DNA of 64,000 bases from the NCBI GenBank assembly GCA_963383645.1, contig OY726578.1, positions 25,508,523 through 25,572,522 of the forward strand. Direction: 5' to 3'. The notes under the pieces were generated by a model. That model ran no database searches and was not told where the DNA came from. It saw only the letters and a list, made by a program, of their open reading frames with translations. Both the position numbers and the translations under genes were made by a program. Position 1 is the stretch's first letter. Each line of letters opens with the position of its first letter. Below are positions 51,101 to 62,900 of this stretch, piece after piece. This DNA is from Muscardinus avellanarius. Its lineage: Eukaryota; Chordata; Mammalia; Rodentia; Gliridae.

Positions 51101-52116
51101 AAAAAACAAAAACAAATAAAATAAAAATAAGTAAATAAAAATAAAATCGGGCTGGGCGCGGCTCGCGGTTGCACGGCTCCAGCCCCAGGCCCACCTGCAC
51201 CTGGGCCGGCCACGCCCAGGGCTGCAGCCCTGACCCAGCGTGCGCGTACACGCAAGGACTTTCTTTTCCAGCACATATGGGATACTTATGCAACCGGACG
51301 GCCCCTGAGGATTTCAAAGAACTGATATCATTCAGACCTTGTTCTCTGACCACAATGTAATTAAGTTAGAATTTAAAGACTAAAAGCTAGCTGGGAGGGG
51401 GTCAAACATGTGGAACCAAAGAATAGTAATCGGCTCAGCAGGAGAAACCCAGGACCCGCCTGGAGGTGCGAGGCGGGGCGGAGGCGCGTCTCCACAGCGT
51501 GGTGCGGCCGGGCACGGGGAGGAGGAGCCGGAGCCGAGCTGCACAGCCCGAGCACCCGAGGGACGCAGGAGGACAGCTGGACGCATGTGGGCCTCCAGGC
51601 ACAGAGCGCGGCCGGGCAGGAAGGGAAGTGCTGCGAAGACAGCGAGAACATTTTTTTCTGGGTGGTGCTGGGGCTTGAACCCAGGGGCACTGCTTCTCTG
51701 AGCTGTACCCCTAGTCCTTTTATTTGGAAACTTGGGGTCTCCTCCCCAAATGGCTGAGGATCCCACTAAGTTGTGGAGGCTGATCTCGAACCCGCGACCC
51801 TCGGCCTCAGCCTCCCACACACTGGGTACAGGCGTGCATCACCGCTTATTTCTTTGCTCCAGCTTTCTATGTGGCTGGGACCAGAGGCCTGTACCACCGT
51901 GCCTGCCCGACTTGGTTGTTATGACTGAAAGAAAGAAAAAAACGCCAGGCGTGGTGGCGCACTCGTAATCCCAGTGTTTAGGAGGCTGAGACAGGAGGAT
52001 TGAGGGTTCAAAGTCAGCCTTAGCAATTTAACAAGACCCTGTTTCCAAATAAAAAAATAAAATGGGGCTGGGGATATACTCCAGGTATAGAAAGCCCCCG
52101 AGTTCCACCCTCAGTA

Positions 52117-52158
<42 letters not shown>

Positions 52159-52469
52159 GCTAGGTGAGGCGGGGCACACCTGTAATCCCTGTATGTGGGA
52201 GGCTGAGACCAGGTTTGAGGCCAGCATGCGGTAATTTAACAAGACTCTGCTTCAAAAATAAATGATAGCCGGGTGTGGTGGCGCACGCTTGTAATCCCAG
52301 CATTTGGGAGGCTGAGACCAGAGGATTGCGGTTCGCGGACAGCCTCAGCTACTTAGTGAGGCCCTCTGCAACTCAGTGAGACCCAGTTTCAAAACAAAGA
52401 ATAAAAAAATAGGGCAGGGGCTGTAGTTCAGAGGTCGAATGCCCCTGGGTTCCATCCCCAGACCCGCAA

Positions 52470-52504
<35 letters not shown>

Positions 52505-55500
52505 AGATAATAAAATAGGGCTGAGCATATAGCTCCAAAGAAGACCGCCTCTGGGATCAATCTTAGCACAGCCAAAGGAAGGAAGGAGGGAGACAGGGAA
52601 GGGACTGGACAAGGTGGCCCGGCAGCAGCGCCTGTCAGTCTGAGGTGCAGGGAGCGCGTGCTGAACCCAGCTCCATTCCGGCCTCAGAGCCGCTGCTGAG
52701 GAGGACCCATCTTTCCCTGCGTGCCCTCCGCCCTCCTGCCTCCTCCACCCACTCAGGGCCCCACAGCCCGCCCCGCCCTCCTGCAGGTCTCAACCCTGGC
52801 CCCAGCCCATGAGCTCCCCACAGGTGCAGGACGTGCAGAGGGTCCCCAGTGTGCAAAGCTGCCCGCCCTCCACCGCAGCCTCCCTGCCAGCTCCACCCGC
52901 TGGCACCCTCAGACTCTGCTCGATGGGGCGGGGGCGCCAGGCCTGCCCTGCCCAGCAGACCCAGGACCGCTCCCGCCCTGGCCGCGCAGTGCAGACTGCC
53001 TGGGCAGTATCGGACTCGGGTCTCAGGTCACGTCCACACCTTCCCTCTTTCTAGAAGTTTCCTAATTGTGTGATGTTTCCCTGGAAGAAAAGCACTGCTT
53101 TCACACCTACACCCTGGCCGGCCGTGGTGACACAGGCCCGAAATCCTAGTACTTGGAGGACTATTATTGCAGGTTTGAGACCAGCTGGGGCAACTTGACA
53201 GAAACCCTTTTCTTTTTCCTTTTCTTTCTTTTTTTGTGTTGCTAAGAATTGAATCCAAGCTACACCACCAGCCCTATGCCTCATTTATTTTGAAACAGGG
53301 TCTTGTGAGGTTGCGGAAAGCCTTACTACTTGCTGAGGCTGTCCTTGAACCTGCAATTCTCCCGTCTCAGCCTCCCAAGTACTAAGATTACAAGAGTGTA
53401 CCACCACACCCAGCTGGGATTCTGTTTCAAAATCAAATAGGGCTGGGGTGGAGCTGAGGCAGAATGCCCCAAGGATCCATCTCCTACCACAAACAGAACA
53501 GACACCGGTGTCCTGCTGTGGAACGCCCAGACCCAAGGCAGGCTGGAGAGTCCCGACCCCGAGCCGCTTTGCAAGGCGGGAGGAGGGCTGAGGGCAGAGG
53601 GCGGCTCTGGGCCAGTGATTTCACCGCAAGGGGCAAAGAGGTCTAGCTGCTCGGGCCTGGCTACCCTGCCAACTAGCTGGGCGGCACTGCCTTCTGGACA
53701 GGAGGGACTCCACCTGCCACAGCTCTCCTGGACTGCGCACGAGGGAGCCAGAGGGCTGGGTTCCTGGGAGCCCCGAGGGGTACAGGCCCAACAGGGAGCA
53801 CCCACCCTGGGGCTCATTCCCAAGGGTGAAGACCCGGCCCGTGGGTACAGGGAGACTGCCAGAGCTTGTGTGCCCATTTCTGCTCTGGCTCGGGGCTGAA
53901 CTGGCCCTCAATCTGATGGCAACGCCTGGCCTTCTGCTTCGCGCGGGGGCCTGGCTCCGGGGCTGCAGCCTGCTTCCTGGCTGCCCTGGTGGAGCCCCGG
54001 AGGCGGAGGCGGAGGAGGCAGCCACCATTGTGCAGCCCAGATGCTGGCTGGTGAGGTGCGGGGACAGCGTGGCCAGCCCGCTCCCAGCCTGGGGAGCCGC
54101 ATTATTACTTAAAGACCTAAAAATACTACTGGCTGTAAATCAGCCTGCTTCAAGGCTGTGGGCCCTGCCCCAAGTGTGGGAGGAGGAACAGGGCCTGCAT
54201 ACCACCTGTATCTGGTGGCAGGCAACCCCAAACCCAGCAGCTCACGGGAAAGCCACCTCAGCGAGCCGCACAAGGCCCGGTGACGCCAAGCACGCAAGGC
54301 ACCCCTGGGTGCCATCCTGGTCCCCGCTACACCCTGCCGGCCACACGAAGGCTCTCTGGCCACTAGTGGCTCTCGCAGCAGCGCATGACCTCAGGTGCCA
54401 GGAATGTGCGCGGCAGACATCTGGCTCTGATTACCCTGCTCTGCTGCGGGACCGCGCACCGCTCTGCTCAGGGCCGCCCGGGAGATTGATCTGGGTTCAT
54501 TAGAGGCTCTGCAGAAGGACAAGAGGAAGGCAGGCACATCTGTGCCCACAAGGCTCAGGCCAAGGCCGGTGGCCATGCAGCACGGGGCTGTGGTGCGCTG
54601 TGGGGCCTGAGGGCACTTCATCGTCCCCCCCCAGAGTTAGGGCATCCTCAGACGGCTCCCTCAAGGCACCCTGCGTGCTCCCTCCCCAGAGGCCTGGGTT
54701 TTGAGGGTCCTGGACCAGCACTGGACATGCCGATGGTGGCCAGGGCCTGCAGGTCTTCCCCGGCCCTCCCCATGGGGCCATTCTTCCCCTCCCAGGAGTA
54801 CTCGGCAGGGCAGTGAGCTCTCCTTTGATGTGGGAGGTTCAGGCAGGCCCTGCTGAGCACCCACCACCTCCCCAGCCACTTGCAGGCTGCAGTTCCTGGT
54901 CCCCCTTCTGCTTCAACTTTTCAATTCATTAGTAGAGTAAAAATTCATCTCTGGATTGGAACATACCCCATAAATTTAAGTCCTAAGTTCCAGCAGCTGT
55001 TTCCCAAACACGCCAGGGGAAAGGAAGCAGATCGGGCCAGGACAGCCCCTCCCGGAGCCTGGGCAGCCCCCAGCTCCCTGGGAGCCGCCCAGTCCTCAGC
55101 CCTTCGCAAAGCCAGCCTGATGATGCCCAAGCCACAGGCCATGAACATGAGTCCACAGGGTGGGGGGATGCTGGTCCCCCACCAGACTCAAGGAAAAGGG
55201 GGTGAGGGAGACTCCCCTGCCCCTGGCAGCAGTTCAGAGCACACACCAGTGCCGGAGTGGCCCAGCCTCCAATTACAGCTTTTGCACCAGCTCAGCACCT
55301 GGCCAGGACCTGTGGCCCAGGAGACGGCCCTCTTGGTGGAGCACCAGAAGCCTGTCCTTCACAGCGGGGCCTTGGTGGCCTCCCTGGGGCACTGGCAGAC
55401 AGCAGGACAGCTTTACTCCGGCCCACCGTGTGCCTGGCACGGGCTGCTCCCCTGGAGAAGGCCCGGACGGGGAGCTGTTCTGGTGTGTGACCCGCCTGCG

Positions 55501-58500
55501 GCTGCACTGCCATCTGGGGCGGGTGGGCGTGGGCCTGCAGGGCTCTGCTCAGAGGTGGCTCGGCAGGCACGCCTCCCCAGGTCTCCCTGCTTGGACTCCA
55601 TACCACAGGTCGCATCTTCTCTTGTCTGGCACTGGGGATTGAATCCGGGCACTTACCTCCCAGGCACGCCCTTAGCTCCTGTGTCAGCTCCCGAGGACCG
55701 AGCCAGGTGCTCTACCTCTGAGCTATAGCCCTCTTTGCTTTTTGTTTTGAAAGAGGGCAATCCCAGTACTTGGGAGGCTGAGACAGGAGGACTGCAGGTT
55801 CAAGACCAGCCTTAGCAACTTAGGGAGGGTCTCAGCAGCCTAGTGAGACCGTTTTTAAAAGGTAGGGGCTAAGGGTATGGCTCACAGGTAGAATGCCCCT
55901 AGATTCAATTCCTAGTAACTAACAAAAAAAAAGCAAAACAGGTGCAATCCCAGCATTCGGGAAGCTAAGACCAGAGGATAGGAGGCTAAGACCAGAGGAT
56001 CGCAGTTAGCAATTCGGTGGACAGCCTCAGCCGCTTAGTGAGGCCTTTCTGCAACTTAGTGATACCCTGTTTCAAAATAAAAAAAAAAAGAATAAAAATA
56101 GGACAGGGGGTGTGGCTCGGAGGTCAAATGCCCCTGGGTTCCATCCCCAGACCTGCAATAAATAAATAAATAAATAAATAAAAGCAAAACGTGGTTGCCA
56201 CGTTGCTGAGGCTGGTGTCAAGCCTGCAGCCCTCCCGTCTCAGCCTCCCAAGCACTGGGGTCACGGGCATGTGCCACCATGCCACCTCTTGCCTGGAACT
56301 CCACCTTGCTCAATAAGCCCTGGCCCTGCTGTGCGGCTCAGTCCCTCTCCTGATGACCTCACAAGGCCCCGAGTACCCAGGCCTGGTGACTCGCACAGGC
56401 CCTGGCTGCTGCTCAGACTTCTGCATGGTGTTTGCTCCCACCCGCAGCTGTGATGGCCAAGGGGTGTCTGCCCCCAGCTGCAGTGCTGAGGCTGGGGACA
56501 GGCCCATCTCCCATGGGGAGGGTCAGAATGCCCTCTGCTGCCTATCCTGGGGGGAGCCTGAGCCATGTTGCCCCAGAGAGGCTGGGAGCCAGGCCTGCCT
56601 CAGCCCCCAGGCCGGCACTAGAGCAAGGTCTGGCCTGTCTCACACCTGACCCTGACCTAAGCCCCCCACACACCAGGGTGAAGCGTGCAGGCAGTGCCAC
56701 CCTCACCAGACACCATGGCCACACCAGATAGCCAGCCCAGATACTGCGGGGAGACCCCAAGAAGCCCCACCCCGGAGCTGAGGCCTCGGCTGGCTGTAGT
56801 GGGCGGGCAAGCCTGCCTCCATGAGCGGTGGCCTCCCTGGGGCTGGCTTGCAGACCACCACTGGGCCACGGCGGCGCTTTCCAGACTCCTCCTTCTTCTT
56901 TTTTTCTTTTGATTAATCAGTTCCTTACCGACCAAATTCCTTGGAGTATTCACGAGGGGCTTTGGGTCTGCCCGGGCCCTACGTGCCTTTCTCTAGACGG
57001 ACAGGACGTGACGGCCGTGAACCCGGGGGCTGGGAGAAACCCAAACCATGTGAACGCCAGCCCATGCCCCCGCCGCGAACAGCCACCCTGCGCCGCCTCC
57101 GAGCGGAGTGATTAATTAGCGGGAGACCTGCGGCTGCGCCTCTTCATGCCTAAATATTGTTTCAGCCTATCAGACTGTTAGTGCAGTGCAGGATAAATGA
57201 GGCCCGTGGCCGGGCACACTGACCTGCAGGGTCTGCTGCCCGTCCAGGCTCCAGACAGCCAGCGCCTTCCCCGCGGAGCCCGAGACACCCCTGGCCTTCT
57301 GGGAGTCGAAGTCGAGGCCCATGAGCGGCTCCTCGTGGCAGACGACGCGGCTGCGCACCTTCCGTTCCGACACGTCCCACAGGGTCACCGAGCCATCCTC
57401 ATAGCCAGCCAGAAGGAGCGGGCGGGAACTGGGGTCGGCCTGCAGGGAAAAGCGGCGGTCAGCGCCCATCGGGTCAGTGCTCTGGGGACAGGCTCCATCC
57501 AGGACGGGGCCAGCCCGGGGCGGGGGGGTTTCCTGTGCATGCCTGTGGCTGTGACAGCTCGGAGGCTCTGCACCCTCTGCAGACCACCCTTGGTGGCTAG
57601 CACCACCACACGGGGCTTGGCAGGGCTGCTGCTGAGCACTCCAAGGGGAGGAGGGCACAGGCCCCTCAGCAGAACAGCAAAGCTCCCAAGCCTTGCAGGT
57701 GTGTGTTGGGGAGACTGAATCCAGGGGCACTCAACGCTGAGCTATGCGCCCGGCCCTGATTTATTATTAAATTTTGCAACAGGGTCTCTAAGTTGCTGAG
57801 GTTGGTCTTGAACCTGTGATCCTATCTCAGCCTCCCATGTACTAGATTACAAGTGTGTGCCACCCGCCGGCAATCTTACTGCTCCTTGCCAGCCCCGGGG
57901 TCCCCGCAGCTGGCTGAGCTGGATTCTGCCCAAAGGGGCAGCGCCGGGCATCTGCCAGCAGCTTGGGGCTGCCAGGGGCCCTTCTAACTGCCTCCTGCCC
58001 GAGGCCAGGGACCCGAGGCCCGTCCCTGGTGCTGCTCACCTGTCTAGAGCGTGCCAGGAAAATCGTGAGCGCCATCTCAACGAGAAATGGACTTTCTGTG
58101 CCACATCAACGTGGCTGCGGAAGGCCGCCTGGCAGCCCCGCCGCGGTGATGGATGAGGGCGGGGTCAGAGGCTGCGCACCCTGGGCAGACGCCTCGTTTA
58201 TTTAGCCTCTGAAATGACTACAGAGGAGCACTGCAGGGTTCCAAGCCACCCTGGGGACGTGGCCGTCAGTCCCGGCACTGAGCGGCGGCCTGAGAGAAGC
58301 CACGTGGGGCTAGGCAGGAGGCCACAAAGTCCTCGCACGGCACCCGGAGGCCTGGCAGTGCTACACGCCGCAGCCCAGCAGCTCAGGAAGCTGAGGTGGG
58401 AGGATCCCGGGAGCTCAGGGCTCCAGGCCAGACTGGGCAATGCAGTGAGACCCTGTCTCAAAAAAGGAGGGGGCACAGAAAGCCGAGGCTGGGGTACGGC

Positions 58501-59889
58501 GCGAGGGAGCCGAGCGCAGCCACCGTGGACCAGCTCCAGGCTGGAGGGCAGGACTCAACTGCCAGGCCTGCCCACGGACACGCTGAACTGGCCGAGGCCG
58601 GAGCTGCTCTGAGGGGCCTCTGCGCACCCCACGCACGGCTTGGCTGTGGGCGATATCCTGAGGGTGACTGTTTCACACAGAAGAGCCCGAGGGAGGCTCT
58701 GGCTTCTCTGTGTGAAGCGGTGGCCTCGGAGGTCATGGCTCCCGGGCCTGCCAAGCCAGAGCCAGCCTGGGCTTGGGGCTTGTCCTGTGGCTGGACCCCA
58801 CCACCGGCCCCACACCTGCTCACCTGCTGTCCCGCAGCCTCCTAGTGGCCCTTGGTCAGGTGCCCTGGTGTTGCCGCCTGCAGGGTGACCGTCTGTCTCT
58901 GGCTCCTCCCTCTGCTGACATGAGGATTCACTCGGCCGCCCCTCCTGCCCCTTGGCATACAGCAGCCCATGGGGAGCCCTGACGCTGCACCCCAACGTGG
59001 GCAGGGACAGCTGGAGGGCCCAGAGGCTGAGGGACGGCGAAGCCCCTGCTCTATCCGAGGACTCGGCAGGCTGGGATGGGAGGATCACAGGTCTGAGGCC
59101 AGCCTCAGCAGCCGAGCAAATCCCAGTTTCAAGACAAATATTTTTAAAAAGGGCTGGGGGTGCAGCCTCAAGGTAGAATGCTCTGGGCGCAGTCCAGCAC
59201 CGGGCCGAACCATCAGACGGAAATCACAGCTCCTGATGTTTGACGAGCAGGAAGCGATGCAGGCCAGCCTCCCCGAGGAGCCAGTGAGCAGGTCTGAGTG
59301 CTTCGGGACAGGTACCAAGCCTGCTCAGCAGCGCGCTGAGCTGATTAAGCTCGCGCCGCAGACCCTCACGTGCGAGGGAAGAGGCCACGCCAAGGTGCGG
59401 CCGGCCTTTCTCAGCTGAGCACTGCCTGTTGGATCCCCATCGCCAAAGAACCGTGATTTGTCCTTCTGTCGGCTCTATTAATTACCTTAACAAGTTTGTA
59501 CATCCCTTTCTACACATTTTTCTGCTGGAATTTTTACATGATTGAGCAATGACCCACGTTTCCCAGGCAAACAGGAGGGGTGCCGTGCAGACGTTCCGCC
59601 CCCAGAGCCTGGGAGCCCAGTGGCGCCGTGGGGCGCTCGGCAGGACGTGGTAGTGGGCATGGTAGTGGGCGGGCGTCTGTCTTCTGGGGAAGTGCCCAAA
59701 CCCTCGGGGAGCCCATCTGGACAGAGGCAACAACCCGGCTCTGTACAAACTCTGGGGCTTGGCCGCAACCTGGCAGCTGGGTGCCCTGTCTTTTTCATGA
59801 GTCTCTGAGAACTCCATCTTCTCCACCTCCTCCCGGGAGGGAGGCTCTCACAAGGGGGCTGCAGCAGAAGTTGGTACGCCCAGGCTCAG

Positions 59890-59948
<59 letters not shown>

Positions 59949-62900
59949 TGTGTGTGTGTGTTACTGGGGATTTAACCCAGGGGCATTCTACCTCTGAGTT
60001 ACATCCCTAGTCCTTTTTATTTTTTTTTTTTTTATTTTGAAATAGTATTGCTAAAGCCGGGCGTGTTGGCACACGCTTGTAATCCTAGTACCTGGGAGGC
60101 TGAGACAGGAGGATCATGCAGGTTCAAAGCAGTCTCAGCATCTTAGTGAGGCTCTCAGCAACTTAGTGAGACCATTTCCAAATAAAATATAAAATAGGTC
60201 TGGGAGTGTAGCTCGGAGGCAGAAAGCCCCTGGGTTCCATCCCTAGTACCATTAAAAAAGAAAAAAGAAAAACAAAGAAATAGTCTTTGTAAGATACCAA
60301 AGCTGCTTTTGAACTTGCAATCCTCCGGTCCTGGGTTCCTGAGTACTAAGATTCAGGCATGTGCCACAATGCCTGGCTAGGATCTGATTTTTAGAGACCA
60401 CACATTCGAACTTGAACCTTCCTGGTCAGGACACTGCAGGCGCTGCAAGAAAGGCCAGTGCTCTTCTGGCCACTGCATCCAGGGCGGGGCTTTTGGGCTG
60501 CCCCCCGAGGTGCAGTGGGGCCTGCAGGCCCCCCAAGCTGCACAGGCCCACCTTGTATAACTCTCAGGAAGAGTTCAAAGAGGCAGCGAGGCACAAGGCG
60601 AGAACTGCTGCCCGCTGAGGCTGCCCGGGGCGGCCCTCAGCACCAGGAGGACGGCAGGCCTGGGATGGCTGGCTGCCCGGGACCTGCCTGCCATGGCCAC
60701 TGCTGAGGGCTGAGGCTTCTGGGGCTCTGTGCAAGTGAGCACACTCGACCTTTGGGCTCTGCTGCAGACACTGGTGACCCCGGGAGGACACAGGCGAGCC
60801 AGAGCCGACCAGTGTGCAGCCAGGAAGGATGCTGCTGGAGGAAGGGCCCTCCAGGCCCTGGACGGCACCCCAGCTGGGCCCCAGCTTCTGCTGCCAACCC
60901 CAGGAGACAACTCCTGCCCCTTGCTAGCCAGAAGGAAATGGCTGCCCGTCAGAATTCCTCAGAGTGACTGCAGGAAGGTCACTGCATTAAGCCCTCTGCC
61001 TCTAAGAAGAGGAACAGAACCCTTTCCGCAGCACAGTGAGGGCCACGCGGGTTTGCCGAGGTCGGCCACCATGCGGCCTGGCAGGGCCCAGGGTAAGGCG
61101 CTGGGAGAAGGCCAGCATCCCGGCGGGACTCCCCTGTGCCCCGCTGCCCGCAGGAGGGTGCCCGCGGAGCCATCGCTGGGTTCCTTGGGCTGTGCCAGGG
61201 CTGCGGGAGGCAGCTGTCGCCTGGTCTCTGGCGAGGGTACTGCCCGATTGGTTTGAGGACAATGAATCCTGGACGGGGCATGACTCAGGGCCGGCGGGTG
61301 TGGCCCAGGGCGTGGCTGCCAAGGCTGCCTTACCTGCCACGGCCCCAGGCACATGGGCATGCCCAGCTTGGCACCTGCCTCCGGCTTCAGGGTGCACACT
61401 GACGTCTTGGATGGCATCTCCAGAATCTGAACCTGACAGCAAGAAAACAAGTTGAGCTGGGCCGCTGCCAAGGCGAGCTGGTGCTGTACAAACAAGAGGC
61501 TTTTAAGGCGAACAGCCAGGCCCTGCGAGTTTCTGTGTGCTCCACTCCCCGCGGGGACCTGAGGCCCATTAGGCTGCACAGGAGGAAGACCCGTGCGTCC
61601 TTCCAGAGGGAGCCACTCTCGACCCTCTGTTACCTCTCTTGCCTGGTGTAGGTTTACACGGAGGCCACTCTGAACCCTCTCGGGCTCATCAAACGGTGTG
61701 AAGATTTGTGCAGGGCCTGGGGCCTCAGGAACACGCAGGCTGCTCAGGAGCCGGGGCTGGTCCACGTGGACCCCACTTCACAGCTCTGCCTGCGTGCCTC
61801 TCTCACAAGGCTGGCCTGCGCGGAAGCCAGGCCCTCTGCCACCTTGGCCCTGGCCTGGCAACTCGAGTGAGCTGTCCACTGCTGACCAGCTGGTTTATGC
61901 TCTGTCATCTCCACGCGGGGCCTCGAGAGGGACATGGGCATTAGAGCGCACAGACCCAAATCAGGACCCAGCTGCCTGCATCCTGAGCTAGCGAGCTAGT
62001 GCCCACTAGGGACAGACCCAAGGAGTAGGGAGCTCCCGGGGGCACCAGCCAGACGCTCGCACCACGTGCTTCTACAGTCAGCAGCTGCCTACACTTCTGC
62101 CGTCACGCGTGGCCCGAGGGCTCTGCTGGGCCTGGACTCCCCAAGGCACCAGCGGGGGCTCTGGACTGGTGAGGTGGCCGCACACCCACAGCACCTGGAC
62201 AGAAAAGCCAGCCACCACACACGTCCCCAGGCTTCTGCCGAGGGGCCTGAGGTCCAGGGAGGTTGGGAACTCACCCCAGCTGGCTCAGCGTCGCAGGCCA
62301 TGACAGAGGGGGCAGGGCGGGCCTGAACACTGGGGCGGGAGTGTGGGCTGGCGGAGGAGCCCCCACCCTCACTGCGCAGAGCCTCCCACAGACACCAGGA
62401 GCTTTCCACTTGGCACCAACTGCAACTTTGGTTTCCAGAAGGAAAACTGTTGGGTTTGGGCAAGTGTGGCCACCCAGCTGGCCGAGGGCGGAGTGCGCCC
62501 CGGCACCAGCACTATGAGCACAGGCCGGTGCGGCTCTCCCAGCCCGGGCCAGCCAGGCAGATTCCAGGAGGGGATGTGGGGCAGCCCTCCTCCCAGGACG
62601 TGCAAGGCCGCCCTCTGCTCCTGAGAGGCCAGGAGGCGGGCCTCGGCCCAGGGACGAGCGGCCCCCGAGGAGGCGCAGCTGGTAGAGCTGGCCAAGGTGG
62701 CAGTGCTCTGGAGCCTCGGATGCCATCACGTGGGTCTGCGGCCCGCGGCAGCTGCACCGCCCGCTTCCGCTGTCCAGGAGGAAGCACACTCTCCTCACAT
62801 TAATAACACTTTTAACAGGTTTTTGGCAAATTGGCAAGAAAAGTATATGTAGCTCCTAATTGGCGATTTAAATGCAATCATGAACAAATAAATACCTGTT

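Noticed and set aside
54880..55728. 282-codon plus-strand frame in the GNB1L intron
   Set aside because: Runs into an ID arm at its end, shows no domain, and is antisense to GNB1L; probably chance.
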